DNA of 64,000 bases from Neptuniibacter sp. GTDB taxonomy: Bacteria > Pseudomonadota > Gammaproteobacteria > Pseudomonadales > Balneatricaceae. Location: assembly GCF_024231755.1 (NCBI RefSeq), contig NZ_JAAEQH010000210.1, positions 16,197 to 80,196 of the forward strand, read 5' to 3'. Of this stretch, positions 52,093 through 63,178 are shown in pieces; position 1 is the stretch's first letter, and each line of letters starts with the position of its first letter. The position numbers and the translations under genes are program-made. Under the pieces are notes generated by a model. That model was given only the letters and a program-made list of their open reading frames with translations. It did no database searches and was not told where the DNA came from.

Positions 52093-52665
52093 ATGTTTAA
52101 AAAGTTAATCTCAACATTACTGCTGGTTTCAGCATTGGTTTCATCTGCTTTTGCAGAAGAGAGTCGACCTCAGGTCATCATGCACACCAACCTAGGTGAA
52201 ATAAAACTGGAACTATTTCAGGAAGAGTCACCTGTAACGGTCAAGAACTTCCTCAGTTATGTAGACAGCGGTTTCTATGAAGGTACTATTTTCCACCGCA
52301 CTATCGCCGGTTTTATGATCCAAGGTGGCGGTTTCACTAAAAACATGGAACAGAAAGACACTCAGGCTCCTATTAAGAACGAGTCAAATAATGGCCTAAG
52401 TAACTTAGTGGGCACCATTGCTATGGCTCGAACAAGACACCCACATAGCGCAACAACTCAGTTCTTTATCAACACAGTTAATAACCGCAACCTTGATGCC
52501 AGAGGAAGCCGACCTGGATATGCAGTTTTTGGGCGAGTACTTGAGGGAGCAGACCTGGTATTGCAGATTAGCCGCACACCAACGACAGCAAAAAACGGTC
52601 ACCAGAATGTACCCAAACAGCCGATCATTATCGAGAAGGTGAGTAGGGTTACTCCAAAAAGCTAA
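52093..52665 (+). CDS. Peptidyl-prolyl cis-trans isomerase, cyclophilin type (periplasmic)
   Basis: A 190-residue cyclophilin with a signal peptide (LISTLLLVSALVSSAFAEE). The domain shows FHRTIAGFMIQGGGF (catalytic Arg in FHR), GTIAMARTRHPHSATTQFFIN (PPIase core; family M-A-R-T) and YAVFGRVLEGADLVLQI. It helps fold periplasmic proteins, as PpiA does. Its last base is immediately followed by the copA stop on the other strand, so the two genes meet tail-to-tail with no gap. Confidence 0.92.
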   Translation: MFKKLISTLLLVSALVSSAFAEESRPQVIMHTNLGEIKLELFQEESPVTVKNFLSYVDSGFYEGTIFHRTIAGFMIQGGGFTKNMEQKDTQAPIKNESNNGLSNLVGTIAMARTRHPHSATTQFFINTVNNRNLDARGSRPGYAVFGRVLEGADLVLQISRTPTTAKNGHQNVPKQPIIIEKVSRVTPKS

Positions 52666-54876
52666 TTACAGTTTCAGCATCCGCAGTCTATTTGCGTTGC
52701 TAACAACAGTGACTGATGACATGGCCATTGCTGCTCCAGCGATGGCTGGATTCAGCAACAGGCCCGATATAGGAAATAACACCCCTGCTGCTACAGGAAT
52801 CGCCACCGCGTTGTAGATAAAGGCACCAAACAGGTTCTGCTTGATATTAGTTACCGTTGCTTTCGACATACGAATAGCCTTATACACTCCGCGCAGTGAA
52901 CCAGACATTAAAGTTACATCTGAGCTGGAAATTGCCACATCTGAACCTGCACCAATCGCATAACCTATATCCGCCTGCGCTAAGGCAGGAGCATCATTAA
53001 CACCGTCCCCTACCATCGCAACACATTCACCTCGCTGCTGTAGCTGCCGGATATGATCCTGTTTCTGGTCTGGCTTAACTTCGGCAATCACGTCCGTAAT
53101 GCCGACTTGCCGTGCTATTGCATCAGCAGTTCTTTGGTTATCGCCTGATAATAAAACAACCTTAAAACCAGAATCCTGAAGTTCCTCAATAGCCTCTGAC
53201 GAATCCTGTTTTACCGGATCAGCAATAGCAAACAGCGCAACCAATTTTTTATTGAGGGCAACATAGGCCAGAGATTTAGCCTGCTCACTCCAATTAACCG
53301 CCAGATCATCAGATTCAGCTAATAAAACAGCTTCCGACTCCATCAGGGCAGCATTACCGACCAGTATCTCACCTTGAGCTGTTCCAGCTCGTATACCGGC
53401 TCCAGCTAAACTCTCAAAATCAGTTATGGCCTGATTCTCAGTTCCACCATTACAGAACACTTTTATAGCTTGGGCTAAAGGATGCTCAGAGTGAGACTCA
53501 ACAGCAGCAATGACTGAAGGAAGCCAAGGCTCATCACTGAAATATTTAACATCGGTTACGACAGGCTTACCCTGAGTAACGGTACCCGTTTTATCGAGTA
53601 CTACCGTGGTTAAGGATTGAGCCAGCTGCAACGCATCCGCATTGCGAATCAAAATACCGTTACTGGCAGCTTTGCCTACAGCAACCATTACAGACATGGG
53701 TGTAGCCAGGCCCAAAGCACATGGACAGGCGATAATAAGTACAGTCATCATCGTAACAACGGCATAGGTGACGCTTGGTTCAGGCCCCGCTGATATCCAG
53801 ATAAAACCCGTTAACAATGCAATAAAAATGACCACAGGAACAAATACCGCCGCAATTTTATCCGCCAGTTTGCCCAGTTCAGGTTTACTGTTCTGTGCAT
53901 CACGAACTGCTTCAATTATTTGCGCTAATACTGTCTGAGCACCAATCTGCTCAACCTGAATCAAGATACTGCCTGAACCATTCAGGGTCCCACCAACAAC
54001 ACTTTCTCCCTCGATCTTATGTACTGGGAGAGATTCTCCGGTAAGCATGGATTCATCGATATGGGTTTCGCCGGTTATCACAACACCATCGACAGGAATA
54101 CTCTCTCCGGGGCGAACACGTACTTGATCTCCCGGTGCCAGCAGTGAAACTGAGACTTCTTTCTCAACACCATTACGGATGCGCAGTGCTGTAGCTGGCT
54201 GAAGCTTGAGTAAACTGCGAACAGCTTCCCCGGTTTTCTTTCTTGCTCTTGCTTCCAGTGCCTGACCCAACAGAATAAACCCAACAATCATCACTGAAGC
54301 TTCGTAATAGAGATGTCTGGCAGGCTCAGGAAGATCTACTCCCAAAGAAGCAACAATAAGCAATCCCGTTGAATAAACCCACGCAGCCCCCGTTCCTAAA
54401 GCTATTAGGGTATCCATATTGAAATTGAGATTACGAGTGGAACTCAATGCTCCCCGATAGATATGTCCGGCACAGTAGATCATAACCAATAACGTCAGCA
54501 ATCCTGTACCTGCCCCACTGGCAATACCAGATGTCTGCGTAATATCTGGCATATAGCCCAACCAACCCTGCACCATCAACAAGGCTCCTAGTGCCAGGGC
54601 AACAAAGCTTTTGTTCAGAGTATTCTGATAATGTTGATGCTCGGCCTTTTCTATCTGCTCAAGATCATCTTCACCCCTGATCTCCGTTGCTCCATATCCT
54701 GCGACTTCAATAGCAGAGATAACAGCCTCTACTGGCTGTTCAGAATCAACCGTCAGACTTCTATCGGCAAAATTAACAGAGAAATCATTAACAACATCAG
54801 AACTATCCAATCCTCGCTCCAGAGAACGGACACAACCTGCACATTTCACGCCTTGTAGGGATAAACGATAAAGCAT
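52666..54876 (-). CDS. copA: Copper-translocating P-type ATPase
   Basis: A 736-residue P1B-type ATPase that exports Cu(I). One heavy-metal-associated domain at the N-terminus has [12 protein letters not shown] (CxxC). Transmembrane CPC lies in [13 protein letters not shown], the actuator loop in MLTGESLPV, the phosphorylation site in DKTGTVTQG, the HP motif in SHSEHPLAQ, and the hinge in [16 protein letters not shown]. One HMA domain rather than two is common. Upstream is a promoter with the geometry of CueR-controlled genes. No cueR gene is in the window. Confidence 0.93.
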   Translation of the reverse strand: MLYRLSLQGVKCAGCVRSLERGLDSSDVVNDFSVNFADRSLTVDSEQPVEAVISAIEVAGYGATEIRGEDDLEQIEKAEHQHYQNTLNKSFVALALGALLMVQGWLGYMPDITQTSGIASGAGTGLLTLLVMIYCAGHIYRGALSSTRNLNFNMDTLIALGTGAAWVYSTGLLIVASLGVDLPEPARHLYYEASVMIVGFILLGQALEARARKKTGEAVRSLLKLQPATALRIRNGVEKEVSVSLLAPGDQVRVRPGESIPVDGVVITGETHIDESMLTGESLPVHKIEGESVVGGTLNGSGSILIQVEQIGAQTVLAQIIEAVRDAQNSKPELGKLADKIAAVFVPVVIFIALLTGFIWISAGPEPSVTYAVVTMMTVLIIACPCALGLATPMSVMVAVGKAASNGILIRNADALQLAQSLTTVVLDKTGTVTQGKPVVTDVKYFSDEPWLPSVIAAVESHSEHPLAQAIKVFCNGGTENQAITDFESLAGAGIRAGTAQGEILVGNAALMESEAVLLAESDDLAVNWSEQAKSLAYVALNKKLVALFAIADPVKQDSSEAIEELQDSGFKVVLLSGDNQRTADAIARQVGITDVIAEVKPDQKQDHIRQLQQRGECVAMVGDGVNDAPALAQADIGYAIGAGSDVAISSSDVTLMSGSLRGVYKAIRMSKATVTNIKQNLFGAFIYNAVAIPVAAGVLFPISGLLLNPAIAGAAMAMSSVTVVSNANRLRMLKL

Positions 54877-54918
54877 GGGAAAGATTCACTATCACTGTTA
54901 GAACATTAGATAATGAAA

Positions 54919-54949
54919 GAATAAACCCTAAAGTAAACTTTAGGGTCAA
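54919..54949 (-). promoter_or_regulatory. MerR/CueR-type promoter of copA
   Basis: On the minus strand: TTGACC (54949-54944), a 19-bp spacer, then TTATTC (54924-54919). The dyad ACCCTAAAGT (54925-54934) / ACTTTAGGGT (54937-54946) fills the overlong spacer. This is the arrangement of MerR-family activated promoters, and of E. coli copA in particular. Copper control via CueR is inferred. Confidence 0.75.
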
Positions 54950-54982
54950 TAAATTTAGATAAAGAAAGCTAAATAAAGAGGT

Positions 54983-55462
54983 TTAGCGGCGTTTTTCCAA
55001 CGCAACATAACTTCCACTGAGGCGAAGTGCTGTTTTACCGTCCTGCTCAATCTCGATCACCAGATCCATTCTGGCACGCCCCTTCTCAGACATTTTCTGA
55101 TCAAAGACAGTCAAAGTCGGCTCATCAGGCAGTGAAGTAACAGCGGAAAAATCGGAAGTCACAGGCAGGAAATATTCAAGATGGCTGTCGCGAATCACCA
55201 CATCATCATCTCTTCCCTGCTCTCTCAGATATAGGGTGATAATACTCCAGCCACAGAGCGTAGCTACGGTCGCTAGTGAACCACCAAAGCCAGTACCTTT
55301 ATCGTTAACATTTGGCTCGAGCTCGGCGCCCATCTGCAAAGTTTTACCGTCCCATTGTAACGGGGTAAAACCCATATGGTTGATCAAGGGAATCTGCCCT
55401 CTCAACCATTCCAGAAATTCCTGGCTAACCTTTTCCTTGCTCACTTTTAGCTTCCTGACCAT
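54983..55462 (-). CDS. Hotdog-fold thioesterase-like protein (YiiD C-terminal type)
   Basis: A 159-residue protein resembling the thioesterase domain fused to an acetyltransferase in E. coli YiiD. Typical are LINHMGFTPLQWDGKTLQM, the helix GTGFGGSLATVATLCGWSI (hotdog helix) and the strand DSHLEYFLPV. The family substrate is unknown, likely an acyl-CoA or acyl carrier. It overlaps the nitroreductase gene by 16 bp and ends the minus-strand run from the YadGH-type genes. Confidence 0.75.
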   Translation of the reverse strand: MVRKLKVSKEKVSQEFLEWLRGQIPLINHMGFTPLQWDGKTLQMGAELEPNVNDKGTGFGGSLATVATLCGWSIITLYLREQGRDDDVVIRDSHLEYFLPVTSDFSAVTSLPDEPTLTVFDQKMSEKGRARMDLVIEIEQDGKTALRLSGSYVALEKRR

Positions 55463-56007
55463 TCGGAAACATAGCTGGACAGGTCATGGGATGGCACCTT
55501 GCGCCGTTTAGTCGCTGTTCCCAGATAGATATAACCAACGATACTTTCACTCTCAGCTACACCTAAACCTTCCCGGACAACCGGATGATATGCCATATCA
55601 CCAGTACGCCACATTGCTCCAAGTCCAAGTGCATGGGCAGCAAGAATAATATTATGAGCAGCACAACCAGCAGAGATTTCTTGTTCTATTACAGGCACTT
55701 TAGGGTGATCCTTAGCAGCAGCAATAACCACAATCACAGCAGGGGCCCTGAGTGGCATATTCTTAAACTTTTCCTGCCGCTCAACTGATAGTTCCGGGTT
55801 ATCCTGTAAACCGGCTTGCAAATAAAGCTCTCCAAGACGAGAGCGATTATCACCCTGTACCGTTAGGAAACGCCAAGGGCGGATAGCACCGTGATCGGGC
55901 GCTCTAACTGCAGCCGTAAAGATACTCTCCAACTGTTCTTCTGACGGGCCAGGTTCCTGTAAAACAGGACAGGAAACACGGTTGTGCAGGAGTTCAATAG
56001 CGTCCAT
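55447..56007 (-). CDS. Nitroreductase family protein, YdjA-like
   Basis: A 186-residue FMN-binding enzyme. It begins with MDAIELLHNRVSCPVLQEPGP and continues with AAVRAPDHGAIRPWRFLTVQG, where the RAPDHG segment marks the small YdjA-type nitroreductases, then AAHALGLGAMWRTGDMAY for the FMN/dimer interface. It reduces nitro or quinone compounds with NAD(P)H in relatives; the natural substrate is unknown. It lies 11 bp behind queF and overlaps the thioesterase gene. Confidence 0.88.
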   Translation of the reverse strand: MDAIELLHNRVSCPVLQEPGPSEEQLESIFTAAVRAPDHGAIRPWRFLTVQGDNRSRLGELYLQAGLQDNPELSVERQEKFKNMPLRAPAVIVVIAAAKDHPKVPVIEQEISAGCAAHNIILAAHALGLGAMWRTGDMAYHPVVREGLGVAESESIVGYIYLGTATKRRKVPSHDLSSYVSEWSGS

Positions 56008-56018
56008 CTGGGATCCTC

Positions 56019-56843
56019 TTACTGACGGCTTAAGCGTAGGTTATCGATGTCATCCACTTCACTGCTACGGAACGGATTGATATCCAAACCACCACGGCGG
56101 ACATAACGGGCATATACGTTCAACGACTCAGGTTGGCAGCGTTCCCAGATATGCATAAAGATATTTTCTACACACTGCTCATGGAAGTCGCCATGCTCAC
56201 GGTAAGAGATGATGTATTTAAGCAATCCTTCACGATCAATCTCTTTACCCTGATAACTTATTCCCAATGTAGCCCAATCCGGCTGACCGGTAACCGGACA
56301 GTTTGATTTCAATAGATGGCTGTAAAGCACCTCTTCCACATCATCTTCACCGGTTGTCAGCAGTTCAGGCGCAGGAGTGTACTGAGTAATTTCAACGTCC
56401 TGATTATCAATACAGAAACCTGTAAATTGGCCAAATTCTGGAGCCTGATCAGGGTGGTAGATACGTACATCGACCCGACCATTTGCCGCAGCACTCAGAT
56501 CTTTGATTAGAAGCTCTTTCACTTCCTTTTCTGAGTCAAAACGGCTCAGATTAAGAGAGTTAAGATATAACTTAAATGACTTTGACTCGATAATATTTTC
56601 CGAGTCAGTATATATACGGAATTCAGCGAGTCTTACTTCAGGTTTGCCACGCTGGTTTAGCCATGACATCTCATAGGCATTCCAGATATCTACACCTTGA
56701 AAGGGCAGCTCTTTACGCTCTACTCCCTGCTCTTTCCAGTTAAGGTCCCTGGCAATCGGGTACAGCAGAGACGGATCATAAGTATTTACATACTGTGTAT
56801 CCTGCCCCAAAGGTGATTTATTAAGAATTTCCTGGTCGTTCAT
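56019..56843 (-). CDS. queF: NADPH-dependent 7-cyano-7-deazaguanine reductase
   Basis: A 274-residue enzyme that reduces preQ0 to preQ1 in queuosine synthesis (tRNA wobble modification). It is the long two-domain form of gammaproteobacteria. The QueF motif ESKSFKLYLNS (NADPH site), the catalytic SNCPVTGQPD (Cys and Asp) and YREHGDFHEQCVENIF are all present. It starts at the last base of the permease stop (TGATG), so it is coupled to the ABC exporter genes. Confidence 0.95.
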   Translation of the reverse strand: MNDQEILNKSPLGQDTQYVNTYDPSLLYPIARDLNWKEQGVERKELPFQGVDIWNAYEMSWLNQRGKPEVRLAEFRIYTDSENIIESKSFKLYLNSLNLSRFDSEKEVKELLIKDLSAAANGRVDVRIYHPDQAPEFGQFTGFCIDNQDVEITQYTPAPELLTTGEDDVEEVLYSHLLKSNCPVTGQPDWATLGISYQGKEIDREGLLKYIISYREHGDFHEQCVENIFMHIWERCQPESLNVYARYVRRGGLDINPFRSSEVDDIDNLRLSRQ

Positions 56844-57616
56844 CAGCTACGAATTCCTTTGCCGTTTTGCAGCAAATGCAGTGCATAAAAAAATAGGCCA
56901 CCAATAAATAGCAAAATCATCGTAAACGCAAATCCAATATTGATATCACTCACGCCTAGAATGCCGTAACGGAAAGTATTCACCATATACAGAATCGGAT
57001 TTAGTTGGGAAACGCCCTGCCAGAAATCAGGCAATAGCTGGATCGAGTAGAAGACACCACCTAGATAAGTCAGCGGCGTCAGTACAAAGGTTGGGATTAT
57101 GCTGATATCGTCAAACGAGTTTGCATAGATGGCATTGATGAAACCACCTATGGCAAATAATACAGCGGTCAAAAATACCACCGAAATTGTAACGAACAGG
57201 TTCTGAACCTGAAGATCAGTGAAGAACAGCGACAACAGAGTTACGATAAAACCAACAGCCAAACCGCGAGCAACACCACCTAACACATATCCACTCAGAA
57301 TCACCCAGTTAGGTACGGGAGAGACAAGCAACTCCTCTATATGACGCTGAAACTTGGTGCTGTAAAAAGAGGACACCACATTACTGTAAGAGTTTGTAAT
57401 CACCGACATCATGATCAAACCGGGCACGATGTATTCCATGTAGTCGAAACCACCCATCTCACCAATCCTGCTACCAATGAGGTTGCCAAAGATGATGAAA
57501 TACAGAGTCATAGTAATGGCAGGAGGCAGTAGGGTCTGTGCCCAAATACGCATAAAACGTCGAATTTCGCGACGTACTATCGTCCAGAAAGCGACTAACA
57601 GATCCTGAATTTTCAT
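56843..57616 (-). CDS. ABC-2 type transporter permease, YadH-like
   Basis: A 257-residue inner-membrane permease with six predicted helices (first at about 20-45, TLLPPAITMTLYFIIFGNLIG). Family features are YIVPGLIMMSVITNSYSNVVSSFYSTKFQRHIEELLVSPV, in parts YIVPGLIMMSVITNSY and HIEELLVSPV, and PLTYLGGVFYSIQLLP. With the ATPase upstream (4-bp overlap) it forms a YadGH-like exporter of unknown substrate; lipids or polysaccharides are common for the class. Confidence 0.88.
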   Translation of the reverse strand: MKIQDLLVAFWTIVRREIRRFMRIWAQTLLPPAITMTLYFIIFGNLIGSRIGEMGGFDYMEYIVPGLIMMSVITNSYSNVVSSFYSTKFQRHIEELLVSPVPNWVILSGYVLGGVARGLAVGFIVTLLSLFFTDLQVQNLFVTISVVFLTAVLFAIGGFINAIYANSFDDISIIPTFVLTPLTYLGGVFYSIQLLPDFWQGVSQLNPILYMVNTFRYGILGVSDINIGFAFTMILLFIGGLFFYALHLLQNGKGIRS

Positions 57617-58545
57617 GACTTCTCCTGCTGCAGGTTTTTATCCACCAACGTCACAAATAACTCTTCCAGACGATTGGATTTATTACGCATACTGCTCACA
57701 TGAATATCCTGCTGCGCCAACTTACTAAATAACTTATTCAAGCCTTGCCCTTTCTCAACTTCGATCTCTAACTGGTGCTCACCGATCAGTTTCACAGCAT
57801 AGCCATCAAGATCTGGAGCCTGCTCAAGCGTCTCTTCAAGATCAAGCACAAAGGTTTCAGTATTTAACTGCTGTAAAAGCTCTCGCATACTGGTATCTAT
57901 CACGATGCTGCCATGATCGATAATAGCTATATTGCGGCAGAGACTTTCTGCCTCTTCCAGATAATGAGTCGTAAGAATAATTGTTGTACCTGCGGCATTA
58001 ATTTCACGCAGAAAATCCCACATAGATCGGCGTAGCTCGATATCAACGCCCGCTGTAGGCTCATCGAGAATCAGAAGTTTTGGCTCGTGCATCAATGCGC
58101 GAGCAATCATCAGACGACGTTTCATCCCCCCAGAAAGCATCCTGGAAGGACCGTTGCGTTTCTCCCATAGCCCTAACTTTTTCAGATAGTAATCCGCCCG
58201 TTCTGAAGCCTTGGTCGCAGGTATACCGTAGTAGCCGGCCTGTGTTACGAGAATATCTTTAACATTCTCGAACATATTGAAGTTAAACTCCTGCGGCACT
58301 ACACCCAAACTGAGTTTGGCTTTAGACAGGTCTTTATCCAGATCAGTACCAAAAATTTCGACTTTGCCTGAAGTTTTATTAACCAAAGAGGAAACAATAC
58401 CCAGCGTAGTGGATTTACCAGCACCATTTGGCCCCAGCAGGGCGAAGAAATCCCCCTCATTCACTTGAAGAGTGATCCCTTTCAGGGCCTCAAAACCATT
58501 GCCGTAGACTTTATTAAGATTTTCAATCGATAGCGCTAATGCCAT
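57613..58545 (-). CDS. ABC transporter ATP-binding protein, YadG-like
   Basis: A 310-residue ATPase for the YadH-like permease. Motifs are GPNGAGKST (Walker A), LSGGMKRRLMIA (signature), LLILDEPTAGVD (Walker B) and TTHYLEEAE (H-loop). A C-terminal extension (about 215-310) is typical of the class. I start at ATG 58545 (MALALSIENLNKVYG) with AGGA upstream; the frame extends 20 codons further without support. First gene of a run that includes the permease, queF, the nitroreductase and the thioesterase. Confidence 0.88.
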   Translation of the reverse strand: MALALSIENLNKVYGNGFEALKGITLQVNEGDFFALLGPNGAGKSTTLGIVSSLVNKTSGKVEIFGTDLDKDLSKAKLSLGVVPQEFNFNMFENVKDILVTQAGYYGIPATKASERADYYLKKLGLWEKRNGPSRMLSGGMKRRLMIARALMHEPKLLILDEPTAGVDIELRRSMWDFLREINAAGTTIILTTHYLEEAESLCRNIAIIDHGSIVIDTSMRELLQQLNTETFVLDLEETLEQAPDLDGYAVKLIGEHQLEIEVEKGQGLNKLFSKLAQQDIHVSSMRNKSNRLEELFVTLVDKNLQQEKS

Positions 58546-58704
58546 TTGCAAATCCTGCAGAATTCGAGATAGATACCATGTTGGTACGCTTATACCGCTT
58601 TTCAACTCTTACGAAATGCAACAAGCTGTTGCCTGAGTGAAATAATCCTCTATCGAGTTTAAAACCCACGGTATAAAATAGCCTTCTTATTTTCGGAGGG
58701 CAGC

Positions 58705-59100
58705 ATGACATCATACCAAACTCATCATTTGAACTTTCTTAAAATTGCGTATAACAACTTCATCAACCGCGAACCGTTTAAATCTGAAGAGTTGGTACAG
58801 GATGATCTGGACTTTATCGAGGAGTTCAAAAATCTGATCGAAGAATTTGAAACCTCAGCTCCCGGTGTGCATACAAAGGGAGAAGACTTTATCGATAAAG
58901 CTTTCCGCCGCTACCCTGAACTGGCTCACCTGATTGCCCGTGATCTGCTCTGGTATTTCGGCGGTAATAATTTGCACAATATGACCGACGACGAGATCAA
59001 TAAATTCCAGCAGTTGGATGAGATGCGTTATGCCGCTGAAGAAAAAGGCGAAGAGTTTGACTACATCAACAAACGAGCAGGAATCTTTGGTCAGAACTAA
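58705..59100 (+). CDS. PA2817-like conserved protein
   Basis: A 131-residue acidic, helical, soluble protein. Features such as LARDLLWYFGGNNLHNMTDDEI (here seen as RDLLWYFGG and MTDDEI) and the ending DEMRYAAEEKGEEFDYINKR recall the Pseudomonas PA2817 family, to which I assign it with moderate confidence. The function is unknown. The ATG has a GGAGG site nine bases upstream. It is divergent from the ABC exporter genes and converges on the GGDEF-EAL gene. Confidence 0.65.
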   Translation: MTSYQTHHLNFLKIAYNNFINREPFKSEELVQDDLDFIEEFKNLIEEFETSAPGVHTKGEDFIDKAFRRYPELAHLIARDLLWYFGGNNLHNMTDDEINKFQQLDEMRYAAEEKGEEFDYINKRAGIFGQN

Positions 59101-59123
59101 AGGATTCGTGAGCAAACCTGAGT

Positions 59124-61976
59124 TTACTCAAAACAGATTTCAACAGCCTGATTCATAACAAAGTCTGTCAGTTCATCAGCCGGTAAGGGGCGACTAAAAT
59201 AATACCCCTGAATAATATGGCAACTATGGGAGCGGAGATAAGATAATTGATCACTTGTTTCCACTCCTTCTGCCAAGACCTCTAACCCAAGACTCTGTGC
59301 TAGAGCGATAACAGCCTTAACGATAGCCTCTCCTTCAGGATCTACACCGATATCTCTCACAAAGCTCTGATCAATCTTCAATGTATTGATCGGTAGTTTT
59401 TTAAGATAACTTAGAGAAGAGAAGCCAGTACCAAAATCATCCATAGAAAGAGATAAGCCCATCTCTCTGAATTGATGCAGTTTAGGTATAGTTGCCTCCG
59501 GCTGTTTTAGCAGAAAGTTTTCTGTCACCTCCAGATCCAACAACTTAGGATTAATACCTGATCGATTAATTGCTCTCTCCACGCTTGGCAGTAAACTCTC
59601 ATGCATGATCTGTTGTCCCGCAATGTTCACACCAATCCGGAAATCCATGCCCATCTCATGCCAACGACGACCATCACGACAGGCCTGTTCCAAGACCCAT
59701 TCACCAATAGGGACAATTAACCCTTGTTCTTCTGCGAGGGGGATAAACTTACCCGGGGAGATCATGCCCGCTTCAGAGTGCTGCCACCGGAGAAGCGCCT
59801 CAACCCCCATGACACTGCCGGTACGAGCATCAATCTGCGGCTGGTAGAAAATCCGAAACTCATCTTTCTCAAGCGCCTTTCGAAGATCATTTACTAAGGA
59901 GAAACGTTCATAGCGCAAACTACCTTGCTCATCATGATACAGTCGGCTCTGATTCTTGCCCCCCTCCTTAGCTTCAAACATGGCCACATCTGCGTGCTGT
60001 ATCAATGAGATCACATCACGTCCATGATCCGGATAGAGAGATATACCTACACTGACAGTACTGAAAATTTCATACCCATCAATAAAAAACGACTGGCGAA
60101 AAGAACGCAGAATATGCTGAGCTACAAGCTCTATTTCTTTACTATCAATGCGTCCTTCCAGTAATACCGTAAACTCATCGCCACCTAAACGGGCGAGAAC
60201 TCCGTCATTTCGGATCACATTCTGAATTCTTTCCGCGGCCTGCTGTAATAGCTCGTCGCCCACAGGATGACCCAAAGAATCATTCACATCCTTGAAAGAA
60301 TCCAGATCACAGAACAACACCGCTACCATACCGTCATTTGTATCAGCTTCCTTAATTGCTGCCTCAACCTTTTCATTAAACAACAAGCGGTTTGGTAACG
60401 CGGTTAAAGGATCGTGATTTGCCAGCCATCGAAGGCGACGCTCTGCATGTTTCCTCTCGGTAAAGTCCATACCTATTGTCAGGAGCTTAGCTTCTGCACC
60501 CGGTATGTTTAGAGCAGAGTGTAACCAAGAGATCTGTAACATCTGCCCCGAATTAGTTCTTAGGCCAGATTCGATCTGTACTTTCTGCTCTCCTTTAGCT
60601 AATAACCGTTCAAGCAGCTGTTGATGCTGTTCAAGCTTTTGAGGCTCATGGCCAAGATCAACAAATGACAGAAGGTGTACATCACGGCTACGCAAACCCA
60701 AAAGCTCTTGACCAAACCGGTTCAGGGTCACAATCCGGCCATCTCCATCCAACGTCAGAATGATGGTTTCCGCCGTATCCAGTAGACTGGTAACAAAATC
60801 CCTTTCAGCCTCTAACTGGTCCGATCTTTCTGTCAGATGCTGAGCCCTCTCTAACAGAGACGCCTCCATTCGCTCCAACTGATCAGAAAGCTCCATAGTA
60901 CTGCTCTTCAACAAATCCAGTTCATCTGAATACAAATTCTTGCGCCTGATTGCACTTAGTCGAACCCTTATCAGGTCATATGAACTACCTGCCAACATTG
61001 GTAACAGAGAAGAGATTTCTGACAGGATGCGCAGAGGTGAACGCAGAATTGCCAGTTGAAAAAAAGCAGCTAAAAACAGACCAACGGCGGAGATAAGAAG
61101 CTGTTGTATTAAGTCATTGCGGGATGCCCGGTAGCTATCGGTTCGATCTTCAATTAGAACCCAATAAGCCCCCTGGCTATTTGCACCTGCCGGTGGATGG
61201 AGAACAACTTGATAATTCCGATTATCAGAAGTCAGCTCATAAACTCCACCTTCGTTTTTAATACTTTGCTCCCTGACAAGCTGATTTAGAACCTCTGTAT
61301 TTTCCTGCTTGTGTGTAAGATATTTAAGTCTAAGTGACCACTGCCTAGCAAAACTCTGGCTGTTCTTAGGTTTTAACGCTAAACCAATATCCCGGCCTGT
61401 TTGCCTCTTAAACTCCACAATGATGTCTTTCATCTCACGCCCAACGACTATGACCCCTGTTCGATCAGGAGATAACGCAACCGGCAGCGCAATAAAACGC
61501 AGACATATTTCAGCACAGTAAAGGTGACGAACAGGTGATTCATAAGCGAGCACCTGTAGTACCGAATCAAGTGGGAATGAAATAGAGGCTCCCTGCTGAT
61601 CGACTAAAGCGCCAGTCGAATCAAAAAGATAAACAGCATCAAGAGAACCATTATTAAGGATAGAAGGTAGATAATTCTGATGGGCACTTTTAAAACGCTC
61701 TAAATCAACAGCACCATCAACAGATGCGAAAGTAATGAGAGGCAGCAGCTCCCCCACTTCTAACAAACGGTCGTAGGAATTTGCCACCAACCCTTCAAGT
61801 ACTAGAAGGTCACGCTCTACTGCAGCAGCCCTTTGATTCTGAGCCCAAGCATTCTGCTTCTGATAGGTATAGTAGCTATACCCCATATGCAACACAGCCA
61901 GAACCAAAACGAGATTGATAAAGATCTTCCAGCTCAAGCTAAAAAATGGCTTATCGCTCAGCCTCGAATCATCCAT
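59124..61976 (-). CDS. Membrane PAS-GGDEF-EAL c-di-GMP enzyme
   Basis: A 950-residue signalling protein. TM1 at about residues 13-32, a periplasmic domain to about 290, TM2 at about 292-312, a HAMP-like and coiled-coil linker, a PAS domain (about 390-505), GGDEF (about 525-680) and EAL (about 690-945). [10 protein letters not shown] is intact; the inhibitory RxxD site just before it reads RNDG, so product inhibition is probably lost. The EAL part has [18 protein letters not shown] and EGVETSDQ, so phosphodiesterase residues seem present. It starts two bases after the barrel gene stop. It probably reads a periplasmic signal from the co-encoded binding protein. Confidence 0.92.
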   Translation of the reverse strand: MDDSRLSDKPFFSLSWKIFINLVLVLAVLHMGYSYYTYQKQNAWAQNQRAAAVERDLLVLEGLVANSYDRLLEVGELLPLITFASVDGAVDLERFKSAHQNYLPSILNNGSLDAVYLFDSTGALVDQQGASISFPLDSVLQVLAYESPVRHLYCAEICLRFIALPVALSPDRTGVIVVGREMKDIIVEFKRQTGRDIGLALKPKNSQSFARQWSLRLKYLTHKQENTEVLNQLVREQSIKNEGGVYELTSDNRNYQVVLHPPAGANSQGAYWVLIEDRTDSYRASRNDLIQQLLISAVGLFLAAFFQLAILRSPLRILSEISSLLPMLAGSSYDLIRVRLSAIRRKNLYSDELDLLKSSTMELSDQLERMEASLLERAQHLTERSDQLEAERDFVTSLLDTAETIILTLDGDGRIVTLNRFGQELLGLRSRDVHLLSFVDLGHEPQKLEQHQQLLERLLAKGEQKVQIESGLRTNSGQMLQISWLHSALNIPGAEAKLLTIGMDFTERKHAERRLRWLANHDPLTALPNRLLFNEKVEAAIKEADTNDGMVAVLFCDLDSFKDVNDSLGHPVGDELLQQAAERIQNVIRNDGVLARLGGDEFTVLLEGRIDSKEIELVAQHILRSFRQSFFIDGYEIFSTVSVGISLYPDHGRDVISLIQHADVAMFEAKEGGKNQSRLYHDEQGSLRYERFSLVNDLRKALEKDEFRIFYQPQIDARTGSVMGVEALLRWQHSEAGMISPGKFIPLAEEQGLIVPIGEWVLEQACRDGRRWHEMGMDFRIGVNIAGQQIMHESLLPSVERAINRSGINPKLLDLEVTENFLLKQPEATIPKLHQFREMGLSLSMDDFGTGFSSLSYLKKLPINTLKIDQSFVRDIGVDPEGEAIVKAVIALAQSLGLEVLAEGVETSDQLSYLRSHSCHIIQGYYFSRPLPADELTDFVMNQAVEICFE

Positions 61977-61978
61977 GA

Positions 61979-63178
61979 CTAAAACCTATACGTTGCCTGC
62001 AGAGCAAACATATTCCATTCTTCCTGCCTCTCAACATCGGAAGGATTGTCTTGAACAGCCAACCAAGCTGTCCCCTGCACCGTGTGCCATTCAGCTCTTA
62101 GCATCCAGTGCTCGTCCGGCTCCCATCCGATACCCAGAGTCCAGTCTTTGGCAAATTGTGTATGGTTTGGCCTGCCAAATAACATTGCTGCCTTGTTGCC
62201 GTTTCTGTCGTCTTTATCAATATAGAGGACGTCATAGCGCAAAAAAGCACTCAGGGACGGTGAAAATCGGTATTCAGCCTGGAGATAAACTGACTCAGAT
62301 GTATTCTTTGGATCGAGCCCGTAGATCCCACCCAGCGAGCCCCACTCGATAAATTGCTGCATATATTCACCGGTAATACTCCATCGTTCGAGGTTATATT
62401 GCAAAGAGAAAGAAGCAATATCGATCTCAACAGTTCCATCCCCTGGCGCGCCTAACGCGGGCGTACCATCTACATCAAAATCCAGCTCAAACTGGCCATA
62501 AGTAAAACCAGCTCTGAAACTATAATCCTGATGAATATATTCAGAACGCCATAAAAACCCACGACTATCATCGAACTCACCCGGCCAATCATAATTAAGA
62601 TAAGCATATTCAACACTGACATCTTTATGCGGCTTGCCGATAATAAGTCCTGATTCTACCCACCCCTCATTAAGTAAGTGGCGCCCGTATAACATGGCAC
62701 CATCAGCCGAAAGCTCGAGATCACGCGCTTTATCAAAATAAAGAGATTGCGGAAGCACTATCGAAGGACGGGTAAAAGCCACATCACGGGTCGTGTTATA
62801 AAAGCCAAAGGGGTTCTTGATACGCCCTATTCTCAGGCCAGCAAAACCATCTCCGGTTTCATGAAAACGGTAGTCTATCAATAGGTAATCCATCCTGGGA
62901 TCACCATCATCTACTTTACCTGCTCGCCTGGACATTACCTGCCCAGCCAGTAAAACCTCTCCACTTATTCTCCAGGCCGAGTTAACAGCAATCTCTCTAA
63001 AATCAGTACTGCCTGAACTACTCTTGCCGTTAAAGTTATTATGGTCCGAATCAAAATAGCCTTGGGTGATAAAACCATTAAACTCCCAATTTTTAACTGA
63101 ACCGTCAGCTGTACAGTTCCCTGTAACAATAGAAAGCAACAGCATAGCTACTCTATTTGATCTCAAGCAGCTCAACAT
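61979..63178 (-). CDS. Outer-membrane beta-barrel protein of the c-di-GMP cassette
   Basis: A porin-like barrel of about 399 residues. I start at ATG 63178 (AAGGAGG seven bases upstream), which overlaps the binding-protein gene by 26 bp. A signal-like segment ([19 protein letters not shown]) is followed by strands with aromatic ends ([42 protein letters not shown] in parts [11 protein letters not shown] and [11 protein letters not shown]), and it closes with [18 protein letters not shown] recalls phosphate-porin (OprP/OprO) type barrels. The substrate is unknown. It sits between the binding protein and the GGDEF-EAL gene. Confidence 0.82.
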   Translation of the reverse strand: MLSCLRSNRVAMLLLSIVTGNCTADGSVKNWEFNGFITQGYFDSDHNNFNGKSSSGSTDFREIAVNSAWRISGEVLLAGQVMSRRAGKVDDGDPRMDYLLIDYRFHETGDGFAGLRIGRIKNPFGFYNTTRDVAFTRPSIVLPQSLYFDKARDLELSADGAMLYGRHLLNEGWVESGLIIGKPHKDVSVEYAYLNYDWPGEFDDSRGFLWRSEYIHQDYSFRAGFTYGQFELDFDVDGTPALGAPGDGTVEIDIASFSLQYNLERWSITGEYMQQFIEWGSLGGIYGLDPKNTSESVYLQAEYRFSPSLSAFLRYDVLYIDKDDRNGNKAAMLFGRPNHTQFAKDWTLGIGWEPDEHWMLRAEWHTVQGTAWLAVQDNPSDVERQEEWNMFALQATYRF

